Source of the DNA: Bacillota bacterium
GTDB lineage: Bacteria > Bacillota > Sulfobacillia > JAJYWN01 > JAJZPE01
Length of the DNA: 46,305 bases
Direction: 5' to 3'
Assembly (NCBI GenBank): GCA_036504675.1
Contig: DASXUT010000145.1
Coordinates: 1 to 46,305 of the forward strand
Each line of letters opens with the position of its first letter. Positions within the stretch are counted from its first letter, which is position 1. The notes under the pieces are model-generated. The model was not told where the DNA came from. It did no database searches and saw nothing but the letters and a program-made list of their open reading frames with translations. The position numbers were made by a program, and so were the translations under genes. Positions 9,088 through 17,722 of the stretch are shown here, in pieces.

Positions 9088-10031
9088 CGAATCACCCCGC
9101 GGTTGATGAGTAGTCCGGCCGTGATCAGAAGGCCGGTGAGCAGATGGGCCCCGATGGTCAAGGCTTGGGCCGGGACCAGGGCCGGCGGCTGATCGTGATG
9201 CGCCCCCAGAATGGCCGAGGCTTTGATGGCCATCGGGATGGTCAGGAGGCCGAGCCAGACGGTCATCGGCAGGCCAGGCCACAGGGGCATGGCCAGGATC
9301 GACAGGTAATTCAGGGCCATCAAGCCGTAGTAGCCGTAGACCGCCCTCCGGGTACCCAACCGGACGACCAGGTTGCGCTTGTGGGCCGCACCGTCCGCCT
9401 CATAATCGGGGAACTGGTTGGCGTAGAGGATGGCCGTCACCAGGAGGCCGACGGGCACGGAAACGATCAAACCGACAACGTCCAGCCGCTGCGTCTGGAC
9501 GAACCAGGCGCCGAGGCCGATGAGGGGGCCGAAGGCGAAGCCGAGGACGATCTCACCGAAACCGCGGTAGGCCGCCCGGATCGGTCCGGCGGTGTAGAAG
9601 TACCCGCAGAGGAAGCCCAGGAGCATCAGGGCGATGACCGCCGACCCGCTCCGCCAGGCGAGGTAGACCCCGATCAGGGCACCGATGGCGAAGCATCCGA
9701 GGGCCGCCCGGTAGACCTGCTTGCTCGTCAGGCTGCCTTCCACGATCACCCCCGTGCCCCCATTGAAGGGGGTCCGGAAGCGATTGACCCGATCGTCGCC
9801 GCTCTCCGTATCGAAGAAGTCGTTGGACAGGTTGGCCCCGGCGTGGGCCAGCATCGAACCCAGGGTGGCCAAGAGGAAGAGGACGAGGTCGAACCGGCCG
9901 GCGATGGCCCAGGCGGCCGCCGTCCCGATGAAGACCGGGGTCGCTGAGGCGGTGAAGAATGGAGCCCGCATGGCGCGAGCCCATAGAGCGATGGAACTTG
10001 TCGGGGCCGTGCCGGCCTGACTGTTGGCCAT
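9084..10031 (-). CDS. menA: 1,4-dihydroxy-2-naphthoate polyprenyltransferase
   Basis: MenA joins a polyprenyl chain to 1,4-dihydroxy-2-naphthoate in the membrane. The 315-residue product is a UbiA-type protein of about nine membrane helices. Two aspartate-rich motifs are visible: NDFFDTESGDD (from about residue 70) and DYEADGAAHKRN (about residue 200), which bind the prenyl diphosphate through magnesium. The ATG at 10031 follows GGAGG with eight bases between; an upstream in-frame start would place that site inside the gene. It is coupled to menG by a GTGA overlap and has its own promoter. Confidence 0.93.
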   Translation of the reverse strand: MANSQAGTAPTSSIALWARAMRAPFFTASATPVFIGTAAAWAIAGRFDLVLFLLATLGSMLAHAGANLSNDFFDTESGDDRVNRFRTPFNGGTGVIVEGSLTSKQVYRAALGCFAIGALIGVYLAWRSGSAVIALMLLGFLCGYFYTAGPIRAAYRGFGEIVLGFAFGPLIGLGAWFVQTQRLDVVGLIVSVPVGLLVTAILYANQFPDYEADGAAHKRNLVVRLGTRRAVYGYYGLMALNYLSILAMPLWPGLPMTVWLGLLTIPMAIKASAILGAHHDQPPALVPAQALTIGAHLLTGLLITAGLLINRGVIR

Positions 10032-10106
10032 GAGTCTAACCTCCACAATCCCGGGATTAGGCGGCGACGCAATCCGGGTGTGATGGGAATATGAAAGACA
10101 TCCCTT

Positions 10107-10135
10107 ATTTTAGCACTGTGGCGGCCGCGGGACAA
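10107..10135 (-). promoter_or_regulatory. Sigma-A-type promoter for menA-menG
   Basis: On the minus strand TTGTCC (10135-10130) is followed after 17 bases by TAAAAT (10112-10107), with the TG of an extended -10 (TGCTAAAAT). The spacing is ideal and menA begins about 70 bases downstream. Confidence 0.6.
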
Positions 10136-10282
10136 GATGGCCGCCCAGATGGCCACCCAGAACGGTCGCGGGCGACAGCGGCCCAATGGCGGGCACGGAG
10201 GGCGAGACAGCGACGCCCGGCCGCCAACTGGGCTGGGCGCGGCCGGGCGCTTCAGGCGGTGTGTGGGTCGGCGAGGCCTTCC

Positions 10283-11215
10283 TCAGCGGCCTTCTCGGTC
10301 GTAGGCCAGCCCCAAGGCCTCCGGCGAGGCCGACTTTCGGGAGACGGTCTCCCTGGTGGCGATGACCAGAACGATGATGGTGAAGAGGTAAGGCAGCATC
10401 TTCAGGAAGAAGGACGGGATGACCACGCCCAGGGCCTGGAGGCGGAACGTCAGGGCGTCGACGCCGCCGAAGATGTAGGCCCCGGCCATCGCCCGGAGGG
10501 GGTCCCACATGGCGAAGATGACCAGGGCGATGGCGATCCAGCCGCGCCCCGCGGTCATGTTCTCCAGCCAGCTCGGGGCATAGGCCAGCGAGAGATAGGC
10601 GCCGGCGACGCCGGAGAGCATCCCGCCAACGACCACGTAGACGTAACGGGTGGCGAAGATGTTGACCCCGACGGCATCGGCCGCCGCCGGGTTCTCCCCG
10701 GTCGACCTCAGGTGCAGCCCAGGCTTGGTCCGATAGACGAAGAACCAGAGCAGAGGCACCAGGATGTAGGTGATGTAGACCAGCGAGTCCTGGTTGAAAA
10801 GGATCGGTCCGAGCACCGGCAGCTTCCCAAGCCCCGGGAAGAGCCATTGCTTGAAGGTGGCCGGGGCCGGGATGCCGATCATCGACTTGCCCAGATAGCC
10901 GGACAGGCCGGTGCCGAAGATGGTCAGGGCCAAGCCGCTGACCACCTGGTTGGCCCGCAGGCTGATGGTCAGGAAGGCGTGGACCAGAGCGAGGACGCCG
11001 GCCGCCCCCATCGCCGCCAGGAGTCCCACCCAGGGGCTACCCATCTTGACCGTGAAGGTGAACCCGGTGACCGCCCCGATCAGCATCATCCCCTCGACCC
11101 CGAGGTTCATCACCCCGGACCGCTGGGCGAGCACTTCGCCGAGGGCGGCGTAGAGGATTGGCGTGCCGGCCGTGATCGCGGCCGCCAGGATTGAGATCCA
11201 CAAGGCCTGGTCCAT
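10283..11215 (-). CDS. BMP-family (nucleoside-type) ABC transporter permease
   Basis: The second membrane subunit of the importer, 310 residues, with about eight to nine hydrophobic segments. The N-terminal LGEVLAQRSGVMNLGVEGMM and the later GENPAAADAVGVN are typical of the NupQ/YufQ branch of branched-chain/ribose-type permeases. It starts three bases after the stop of the companion permease, with GGGGGAG before the ATG. The likely substrate is a nucleoside, judged from family membership only; some BMP transporters carry other ligands. Confidence 0.9.
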   Translation of the reverse strand: MDQALWISILAAAITAGTPILYAALGEVLAQRSGVMNLGVEGMMLIGAVTGFTFTVKMGSPWVGLLAAMGAAGVLALVHAFLTISLRANQVVSGLALTIFGTGLSGYLGKSMIGIPAPATFKQWLFPGLGKLPVLGPILFNQDSLVYITYILVPLLWFFVYRTKPGLHLRSTGENPAAADAVGVNIFATRYVYVVVGGMLSGVAGAYLSLAYAPSWLENMTAGRGWIAIALVIFAMWDPLRAMAGAYIFGGVDALTFRLQALGVVIPSFFLKMLPYLFTIIVLVIATRETVSRKSASPEALGLAYDREGR

Positions 11216-11218
11216 CGC

Positions 11219-12367
11219 TCACTCCCCCGTTCCGCCGGCCGGTCCCGCCGCCGAGGGCGCGGCCGGGGCGGCCTTGCCCTTTGACTGGCCCCCGGCCCCG
11301 CCGGACCTGAACCTGAGCCGATAGTTGATCAGGATGTCTCCCCCCAGGACGAAGAAGAGGATGGCCCCCTGAAGCATGGAAACGGTGGCCGCGGGGAGCC
11401 CGCTGGACTGGATGGAGTAGCCGCCGACGAGCAGGCCGCTAAAGAGGAACGAGACCCCGACGATGGCGACCGGATTGAGCTTGGACAACCAGGCGATGAT
11501 GATCGCCGTGTAACCGTAGCCGGGGGAGATTCCGTGCTGCAGGCGGTGGGTGATGCCGCTGACCTCGGACATGCCGGCCAGTCCGGCCAACCCGCCGCTG
11601 ATCATCATCACCAGGAGGATGTTCCGCGGGATGTTCATCCCGGCGTAGCGGGCCGCCGGAGTGGATTCGCCGATGACCCGGATCTCGTAACCCCATTTGA
11701 GCCGGCGGAGGATCAACCAAATCACCGCCGCGCCGATGAGGCCGAAGACGAGACCCAGGTGGACCCGAGTGTTGCCGAGGGTCGGTAATTGGGCCGAGGG
11801 GCTGAAGGGCGGGGTCAGCGGGAAGTTGTAGCCTTTCGGGTCCTTCCAGGGGCCGTAGACGAGGTAGTCCACCCAGTAGAGGGCCACGTAGTTCAGCATC
11901 AGGCTGGTGATGATCTCATTGACCCCGAGGAAGGCCCGGGGCAGTGCCGGTAGCAGTCCCCAGAGGGCCCCGACGGCGAAGCCGGCCAGGAACATCGCCG
12001 TCAACAGGACCGGCTTAGGAAGCCCGGGGAAACTGAGGGCCACCCAACTGGCGGCGAAGGCGCCCATATACAGCTGCCCTTCGGCGCCGATGTTCCAGAG
12101 CAGCATCCTGAAGGCCAGGGAGACGCCCAGGCCGGCGAGCATCAGCGGGATGGCCTTGACAACCGTCTCGGAGACGCCGTACTTGCTGCCGAAGGCCCCG
12201 TCGAACATGATCGAGTAGACCTTGGCCGGGCTGTACCCGGTCAACGACAGGAAGACCGCCCCGAGGACAAGGGCCAGGACGACGGACATCACCGGGACCA
12301 TGAAGGCCAGCACCGGCGAGGGTCTAGGGCGCCTTTCCAAGCGGATTCCGAACCCCGGGCCTCTCAT
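11219..12367 (-). CDS. BMP-family (nucleoside-type) ABC transporter permease
   Basis: The first membrane subunit, 382 residues, of the NupP/YufP type. It has about ten hydrophobic segments and the conserved LWNIGAEGQLYMGAFAA and LGVNEIITSLMLNY regions. The C-terminus after about residue 345 is a low-complexity Gly/Ala/Pro tail that is probably cytoplasmic and has no recognised function. The ATG overlaps the ATPase stop (ATGA), so the two subunits are translationally coupled. Confidence 0.9.
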   Translation of the reverse strand: MRGPGFGIRLERRPRPSPVLAFMVPVMSVVLALVLGAVFLSLTGYSPAKVYSIMFDGAFGSKYGVSETVVKAIPLMLAGLGVSLAFRMLLWNIGAEGQLYMGAFAASWVALSFPGLPKPVLLTAMFLAGFAVGALWGLLPALPRAFLGVNEIITSLMLNYVALYWVDYLVYGPWKDPKGYNFPLTPPFSPSAQLPTLGNTRVHLGLVFGLIGAAVIWLILRRLKWGYEIRVIGESTPAARYAGMNIPRNILLVMMISGGLAGLAGMSEVSGITHRLQHGISPGYGYTAIIIAWLSKLNPVAIVGVSFLFSGLLVGGYSIQSSGLPAATVSMLQGAILFFVLGGDILINYRLRFRSGGAGGQSKGKAAPAAPSAAGPAGGTGE

Positions 12368-13896
12368 CCTCTCCGCCCTCCCTCACCCTTCGAACCGGCC
12401 ATCAACAGGCCGATCTCTTCGATGTCGGCTTGCTCGGCCGGCATCTCGCCCATGATCCGGCCCTCATTGATCACCGCCACCCGGTCGGACAGGCTGAGGA
12501 CCTCATCAAGGTCCTCGGAGACCATCAGGATGGCCGCTCCGCCGGCCCGTTGGGCCAGCAGAATCTGGCGGATAGCCTCGGTTGCCCCCACGTCGAGGCC
12601 GCGGGTGGGCAGCATGGCCACGATCAGCTTGGGCTTGGCCGAGATCTCCCGGGCCAGGAGGAGCTTCTGCAAGTTGCCGCCGGACAGCAGGCGGACCGGA
12701 GAGTCGAAGTTGGCCACCTTGACGTCGAACCGCCTGACCAGCTCACCGGCGTACTCACTGATGGCCCGGTGATTGAGGAACGGGCCGGAGGACATCGGCG
12801 CAAAGCGGTAGTCCTTGAGGATCAGGTTGTCGCAGATACCGAGCCCGGGGATGAGCCCCATGCCCAGTCGGTCTTCGGGGATGTGGCTGACACCCGCGTC
12901 GATGATCTCGCGGGGTGAGCGGTTGGTCAGGTCCCGGCCGCCGATCAGCAGCCGACCGCTCTGGACCCGGCGAAGCCCGGTGATCACCTCGGCCAGTTCG
13001 CGCTGGCCGTTGCCGGCCACGCCGGCCAGCCCGAGGATCTCCCCGGACCGGACCGTCAGGGACAGGTCCCGCAGGGCTGGGCGGCCCTTATCGCTCAGGG
13101 CATCTATCTCGCACAACTCGAGGACCGTCCGGCCGACCTGGACCGGGGCCTTCTCCTGGTGGAGGAAAACCTCACGCCCCACCATCATCCTGGCCAGTCG
13201 GCGCTGATCGGTGTCGGTCTTGGCGACCGTGGCGACGTTGCGACCGCCGCGCAGGACGGTGATCACGTCGGCCGCGTCCATCACTTCCTCGAGCTTGTGG
13301 GTGATGAAGACGACCACGTGTCCCTGGTCGGCCATTTGACGGAGGGTCCGGTAGAGGTCCTTGGCCTCCTGGGGAGTCAGGACCGCCGTCGGTTCGTCGA
13401 GGATGAGGACCTCGGCCCCGCGGAAGAGGACCTTCAGGATCTCGACCCGCTGCTGCTCGCCCACGGACAACTGCCAGACCTTGGCCGTCGGGTCGACCCG
13501 CAGGCCGTACCGGGACGACAATTCCCCGATCTGTCCTTCGACGTCCCTCTGCCGGTAGAGGAAGCCGTGCGACTTCAGCCCCAGGACAACGTTCTCGGCC
13601 ACGGTGAACGGGCGCACCAGCCGGAAGTGCTGGTGAACCATGCCGATGCCGTGGTCGAAAGCCTCGCCCGGCGACCGCAGGACGGCCTTCCTTCCCTTGA
13701 TGAGAATATCGCCCTCGTCCGGCCGGTAGAGCCCGGTGAGGATGCTCATCAGGGTGCTCTTGCCGGCGCCGTTCTCGCCCAGGAGGGCGTGGATCTGCCC
13801 GGCCCGGAGAACCAGGTCCACCCGGTCGTTGGCGAGGACGCCGGGGAACCGCTTGGTGATGCCGCGCATCTCGACGATGCCAGAACCAGCTTCCAT
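12364..13896 (-). CDS. BMP-family ABC transporter ATP-binding protein, two ATPase domains
   Basis: A 510-residue double ATPase of the RbsA/NupO type. Domain 1 has Walker A GENGAGKST, signature LSVGEQQRVEIL and Walker B LILDEPTAVLTP. Domain 2 has a degenerate Walker A (GVAGNGQREL), signature LSGGNLQKLLLAREIS and PTRGLDVGA, as is normal for this class where only one site is fully catalytic. The ATG at 13896 follows GGGGGGCAATC. It lies downstream of the binding-protein gene across a strong hairpin and overlaps the first permease. Confidence 0.93.
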   Translation of the reverse strand: MEAGSGIVEMRGITKRFPGVLANDRVDLVLRAGQIHALLGENGAGKSTLMSILTGLYRPDEGDILIKGRKAVLRSPGEAFDHGIGMVHQHFRLVRPFTVAENVVLGLKSHGFLYRQRDVEGQIGELSSRYGLRVDPTAKVWQLSVGEQQRVEILKVLFRGAEVLILDEPTAVLTPQEAKDLYRTLRQMADQGHVVVFITHKLEEVMDAADVITVLRGGRNVATVAKTDTDQRRLARMMVGREVFLHQEKAPVQVGRTVLELCEIDALSDKGRPALRDLSLTVRSGEILGLAGVAGNGQRELAEVITGLRRVQSGRLLIGGRDLTNRSPREIIDAGVSHIPEDRLGMGLIPGLGICDNLILKDYRFAPMSSGPFLNHRAISEYAGELVRRFDVKVANFDSPVRLLSGGNLQKLLLAREISAKPKLIVAMLPTRGLDVGATEAIRQILLAQRAGGAAILMVSEDLDEVLSLSDRVAVINEGRIMGEMPAEQADIEEIGLLMAGSKGEGGRRG

Positions 13897-13918
13897 GATT
13901 GCCCCCCAATGGTCAGGG

Positions 13919-13962
13919 AGCCAGGGGCGGCGGGTCGTGAACGGGCCCCGACGCCCCTGGCT
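13919..13962 (-). terminator. Hairpin between the binding-protein and ATPase genes
   Basis: A perfect 11-base stem (AGCCAGGGGCG at 13919-13929, CGCCCCTGGCT at 13952-13962) with a 22-base loop. There is no T-run. In such operons an intercistronic hairpin lets the binding protein be made in excess by partial termination or mRNA 3'-end protection; this role is inferred. Confidence 0.55.
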
Positions 13963-13974
13963 ACTGTCGTCAGC

Positions 13975-15084
13975 CTATTGGCTGGGGATGGTCCCCTCGA
14001 CACCCTTGACGAACCAGTTCATCCCGAGGATGTCCTGGTCGCTCATCTTCTCGCCTTCCTTCACTCTGACCGTGCCCTTCTGGTCCTTGAGCGGGCCGGC
14101 GAAGACGAGCAGTTTGCCGGAGAGGATGTCCTGCTTCTTCTGCTCGACCAGGGTCTTCACGTCGTCGGGGACGGCGGTCCCGTAAGGCCCCAGGTCGACG
14201 ATGCCGTCGGCCATGCCGCCCCAGTACTGGTCATTCTTCCAGGTCCCGTCCTTGACGGCCTGGACGGTCTTGACGTAGTACGGGCCCCAGTTCCAGACGG
14301 GGGAGGTCAGGTTGGCCTTGGGGGCGAAGGCCCGCATGTCGGAGTTGTAGCCAATGCCGTACTTGCCCTTTTCCTCGGCCGCCTGCTGCGGGCCGGGGGT
14401 ATCTTGGTGCTGGGCGATGACGTCGGCGCCCATCTCCAGCAAGCTCTTGCCGGCTTCCTTCTCGGCCGCCGGGTCGTACCAGGTGTTCGTCCAGACCAGC
14501 TTGACCTTCGCCTTTGGGTTCACCGAGAGGACCCCGAGGGTGAAGGCGTTGGCTCCGCGGATGACTTCCGGGATCGGGTGAGCGGCCACATAGCCGATGA
14601 GGTTGGTCTTGGTCATCTTGCCGGCCACGATGCCCGACAGATACCGCGGCTGCTCGATCTGGCCGAAGTATGTCCCGACGTTCTTGGCCGTCTTGTATCC
14701 CGAGCAGTGCATGAAGATGACGTTCGGGTACTTCTCGGCGACCTTGATGACGTAGTCCATGTAGCCGAAGCTGGTGGCGAAGATGACCTTGTTGCCCTTC
14801 TCGGCCAGTTCGGTCAGGACGCGTTCAGCGTCGGCGCCTTCCGGGACGGATTCAACGGAGCTTGTCTCCACCCAGGGAAGCTTGTCCTGCAGGTACTTGC
14901 GGCCGCGGTCGTGTTCGTACGTCCACCCGGCGTCCCCGACCGGACCCACGTACATGAACGCGACCTTGAACTTCTCTTCCTGCTTCGGTGTCGCTTCTTT
15001 CTTTCCGCTGCTGCAGCCGGAGACCAGGAGCACCGCGGCGAGGAGGACACTGAACAAGGCGAAGAATCTCCTGTTTCGAATCAC
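13975..15084 (-). CDS. bmpA: BMP-family substrate-binding lipoprotein
   Basis: The extracellular ligand receptor of the importer. The 369-residue precursor has a positively charged N-terminus, a hydrophobic stretch and the lipobox LVSG-Cys24, so it should be a lipid-anchored surface protein. The BMP fold shows FMYVGPVGDAGWTYEHD, FATSFGYMD and GTYFGQIEQPRYLSGI. The GTG at 15084 follows AGGAGGGGAGACGTA; an upstream in-frame ATG would spoil the signal peptide. Ligands of this family include purine nucleosides, and no residue seen here defines one. Its long leader is structured. Confidence 0.92.
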   Translation of the reverse strand: MIRNRRFFALFSVLLAAVLLVSGCSSGKKEATPKQEEKFKVAFMYVGPVGDAGWTYEHDRGRKYLQDKLPWVETSSVESVPEGADAERVLTELAEKGNKVIFATSFGYMDYVIKVAEKYPNVIFMHCSGYKTAKNVGTYFGQIEQPRYLSGIVAGKMTKTNLIGYVAAHPIPEVIRGANAFTLGVLSVNPKAKVKLVWTNTWYDPAAEKEAGKSLLEMGADVIAQHQDTPGPQQAAEEKGKYGIGYNSDMRAFAPKANLTSPVWNWGPYYVKTVQAVKDGTWKNDQYWGGMADGIVDLGPYGTAVPDDVKTLVEQKKQDILSGKLLVFAGPLKDQKGTVRVKEGEKMSDQDILGMNWFVKGVEGTIPSQ

Positions 15085-15123
15085 TACGTCTCCCCTCCTG
15101 ATGTCACAAGCGTGCTTGATCAT

Positions 15124-15244
15124 GGCCTGGAACACCGAGTCTTGAAGCCGAAGAAACCGTCCCACAAGACGCCGAGTTTCCGGCTACCGAGGCCTCCCTT
15201 CGTCGCCACCCCTGAGCATGGAAAATCCAATGCCAACTTGGATT
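15124..15244 (-). ncRNA. Structured leader RNA candidate upstream of the BMP lipoprotein
   Basis: Between the promoter and the GTG the minus-strand transcript can fold into a three-way junction. The outer stem is GGCCT/AGGCC (15194-15190 with 15128-15124). Inside are GCCG/CGGC (15184-15181 with 15174-15171) and GTCTTG/CAAGAC (15170-15165 with 15144-15139). Upstream lies a separate 7-base hairpin AATCCAA/TTGGATT (15224-15244). It matches no riboswitch consensus I recognise. It could be a regulator or simply leader structure. Confidence 0.3.
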
Positions 15245-15300
15245 CGCAACCCATCGGATCGGATTTACGGACTCGTGTCGCTAATTGGTCTCTTATTTCG

Positions 15301-15331
15301 ATTCTACGAACTACCTTGATTTACCTGCCAA
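15301..15331 (-). promoter_or_regulatory. Possible promoter for the ABC importer operon
   Basis: Minus-strand TTGGCA (15331-15326) and TAGAAT (15306-15301) are separated by 19 bases, slightly long. It would give a leader of about 210 bases before the lipoprotein start. Confidence 0.35.
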
Positions 15332-15433
15332 GCGCGAAATGGACTTCACACAGTTGCGCCAGGCGAAGGCTTGGTCAATGGCGGCCAAGGGCGACGGGAG
15401 AGAAAAGTTAATGTTGGGCGACGGGCCCGCCCC

Positions 15434-15473
15434 TTGCCGCGCGAAGGGCCTGGTGGTTATAATTGGGTATAAT
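15434..15473 (+). promoter_or_regulatory. Promoter of ubiB with two tandem TATAAT boxes
   Basis: TTGCCG (15434-15439) and TATAAT (15458-15463) are 18 bases apart. A second TATAAT sits at 15468-15473, exactly ten bases later, inside the repeat TATAATTggg-TATAATTcag. The second box has no good -35. The ubiB ATG is about 55 bases downstream. Confidence 0.6.
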
Positions 15474-15525
15474 TCAGATGGCCCATCGCGACCCCATGGC
15501 CGCCGCGCGAGGAGAAACCCGAACG

Positions 15526-17292
15526 ATGACGAACGATCCAACCCTGCCCCCACTGTCTCCCGCTCCCACCCTCGAGTCCGTCGACCGCCGGCTCAACCGG
15601 CGGGCTCGTTACTGGGCCGTGATGCGGCTCTTCCTCTCAATTTACAGCGACTTCGCCCTCGAGAAGGTCCAACGCCGGCTGTTCGGCCATGGTTTCGTCG
15701 AGCGCCGGCACGCGGCGATGCTCCGCCGGCAAGCCGCGCGGTTCCGCGAGACGGCCATCCGGATGGGCGGGCTCCTCATTAAGCTCGGCCAGTTCCTCAG
15801 TTCCCGGGTCGACCTCCTGCCCGAGGAGTACACCGATGAACTGGCCAAGCTCCAAGACGAGGTGCCGGCCGAGGACTACAACGAAGTGGCGGCGATGGTG
15901 GTCGCCGAGTTCGGCCACCCGGTCGAAGAGGTCTTCGCCTCGTTCTCCCACAAAGCGCTGGCCGCCGCCTCCCTGGGCCAGGTTCACGAGGCCAGGCTTC
16001 ACGACGGGACGCGGGTGGCGGTCAAGGTCCAGCGCCCCCGGATCGATGAGATCGTCGACATCGACCTGGCCTCCCTGCGCCGGGTGGTCAACCTGCTGGA
16101 CAGCCTGACCGATTGGGGCCGCCGTTTCGACCTGGACCTGGTCTTCCGCGAGTTCGCCTCGACGGTGCGAAAAGAACTCGACTACGTCCAGGAAGGCCGC
16201 AACGCCCAGCAGTTCAGGAAGAACTTCAAGGGGTTCAAAGAGGTCTACATCCCCAAGATCTACTGGGCCCAGACCACCCGCCGCGTCCTGACCCTGGAGT
16301 ACATCGAGGGGATCAAGGTCAGCGACACCACCGCCCTCGACGCCAACGGGATCGACCACACCGAAGTCGTCAGGCTCCTCGTCGAGTCATACCTCGAACA
16401 GATGATCCATCACGGGTTGATCCATGCCGACCCGCACCCGGGGAACGTCTTCATCGTCGGCCGGGACGGCTTCACCACCGTCGGCGGGCGCCACCTCAAA
16501 CCCGGCAACATCATCTTCGTCGACTTCGGGATGGTCGGCCAGATCACCGAGACCGATAAGCACAACTTCCGCCGCCTCTTCCTGGGGGTCGCCGCCCGCG
16601 ACGTCCGGGAGATCATCGCCGCCGCCCAGGGGCTTGGGTTCGTCCGGCCGACGGCCGACATGAACGCCCTTCGACGCAGCCTGGCTTGGATCATCGAGCG
16701 CTTCTCGACCAACTCGCTTCAAGAGATCTACGGCCTGGACATCGAGGACATCCTTTTCGAGCTCAAGGACCTGATGGAGAGCCACGCCTTCCAGATCCCG
16801 GCCAACTTCATCTTCCTCGGGCGGGCCATCGCCACCCTGTCCGGCCTGGCCAGTGGCCTCGACCCGGACGTCAACCTGATCAAGCTGTTCGAGCCGTATG
16901 CCCGTGAGCTTATGGAGGAAGACCAGGCCCAGGCCGGAGGGGCCCTCAAGCAGCGCCTGACGGCCCTGGGGCTGAACCTGCTGGCCCTGCCCGGGCTGGC
17001 CGAGAAGGTCCTCCGGCAGGCCCAGGAGGGCGACCTGCGGGTCAGGATCGAGGCCCCGGAGATGACCGAGGCCTACCATCGCCAGGAAGCGGCTACTTCG
17101 CGCCTGTCCGTGATGGTCCTGGCCGGCAGCCTCCTTATCGCCGGCAGCGTCTTCTGGACCGGTGGCCATCACCTCGTCGGCAACTGGGCTTTCGTCGGCG
17201 CGACCGGGGCGGCGCTGGCGGCCCTACGGCATGGTGACCGCTCCGTCGAATGGATTCGCCGGCATGCGAGCAGGATGAGGAAGAAGGATTGA
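15526..17292 (+). CDS. ubiB: UbiB/ABC1-family atypical kinase
   Basis: A 588-residue member of the UbiB/ADCK family of kinase-like ATPases linked to quinone and isoprenoid metabolism. It has the family KxGQ motif (Lys86-Gln89), the Ala-rich loop AAASLGQ (146-152) in place of a normal P-loop, VAVKVQRP with the ATP-binding Lys167, HADPHPGN (300-307) and DFG (333-335). Two hydrophobic segments at the C-terminus should anchor it in the membrane. The ATG at 15526 follows GGAGAA; earlier in-frame starts fall in or beside the promoter. With menA and menG nearby it may support menaquinone metabolism, but its substrate is unknown. Confidence 0.92.
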   Translation: MTNDPTLPPLSPAPTLESVDRRLNRRARYWAVMRLFLSIYSDFALEKVQRRLFGHGFVERRHAAMLRRQAARFRETAIRMGGLLIKLGQFLSSRVDLLPEEYTDELAKLQDEVPAEDYNEVAAMVVAEFGHPVEEVFASFSHKALAAASLGQVHEARLHDGTRVAVKVQRPRIDEIVDIDLASLRRVVNLLDSLTDWGRRFDLDLVFREFASTVRKELDYVQEGRNAQQFRKNFKGFKEVYIPKIYWAQTTRRVLTLEYIEGIKVSDTTALDANGIDHTEVVRLLVESYLEQMIHHGLIHADPHPGNVFIVGRDGFTTVGGRHLKPGNIIFVDFGMVGQITETDKHNFRRLFLGVAARDVREIIAAAQGLGFVRPTADMNALRRSLAWIIERFSTNSLQEIYGLDIEDILFELKDLMESHAFQIPANFIFLGRAIATLSGLASGLDPDVNLIKLFEPYARELMEEDQAQAGGALKQRLTALGLNLLALPGLAEKVLRQAQEGDLRVRIEAPEMTEAYHRQEAATSRLSVMVLAGSLLIAGSVFWTGGHHLVGNWAFVGATGAALAALRHGDRSVEWIRRHASRMRKKD

Positions 17293-17360
17293 CGAAGACG
17301 AGAACGACCGGCAGCGTCTGCTGGCCCCGGCCGTGACAAGATGACCAAGGAGGTATGGCC

Positions 17361-17633
17361 ATGGGCGAGAAGGAGCACAAGTCGGTGACCGTGCGCGAGA
17401 CCGACGACGGGATCGTCATCGAGATCAAGGGGGACCGCGAGAACCTCAAGCGTAAGAAGGAAGCCATCGAAGCCTTCTTTGAGTTCCGCGACAAGTTCTG
17501 GGACGCCTTCGGGCCCAAAGAGGGGCCGCTGGCCAAGATTTATGACCAACACCATCGCCACCATCACCACCACGGCGGTGGCGAGAGCGCCGGCGGCGAG
17601 GGCGGCGACGACGAGGTCGAGGGCGAGGACTGA
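17361..17633 (+). CDS. Small acidic protein with a histidine cluster, unknown function
   Basis: A 90-residue soluble protein. Residues 1-60 are charged with a short beta-rich start (SVTVRE..GIVIEIKGD) and an amphipathic helix rich in Lys, Glu and Phe. The C-terminus contains seven histidines in nine residues followed by an acidic Gly/Glu/Asp tail, which could bind nickel, zinc or copper. AAGGAGG lies seven bases before the ATG at 17361, while an ATG at 17355 is only one base from it, so 17361 is preferred. It follows ubiB by about 70 bases and precedes a strong terminator, so it probably shares the ubiB transcript. I do not recognise the family. Confidence 0.72.
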   Translation: MGEKEHKSVTVRETDDGIVIEIKGDRENLKRKKEAIEAFFEFRDKFWDAFGPKEGPLAKIYDQHHRHHHHHGGGESAGGEGGDDEVEGED

Positions 17634-17662
17634 GGGCGGCCGCTGAAAGCCGGCACGATCAC

Positions 17663-17692
17663 CGAAAGGAGCCACGCGGGTGGCTCCTTTCG
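17663..17692 (+). terminator. Terminator after ubiB and the His-rich gene
   Basis: A perfect 13-base stem, CGAAAGGAGCCAC (17663-17675) and GTGGCTCCTTTCG (17680-17692), with loop GCGG. Only a short T-rich stretch follows. Its outer arms match those of the hairpin at 34446-34480. Confidence 0.75.
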
Positions 17693-17722
17693 TGTTGACG
17701 GCATCGGCAGGCGGCCCAGTTC

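Noticed and set aside
15085-15300. Purine, TPP or GEMM riboswitch before the BMP transporter
   Set aside because: The conserved core bases of those families are not present; only generic stems are seen.
13159-15411. A 750-codon open frame on the plus strand
   Set aside because: It is opposite the ATPase and lipoprotein genes, has no family motif or ribosome site, and exists because GC-rich codons rarely form stops on the other strand.
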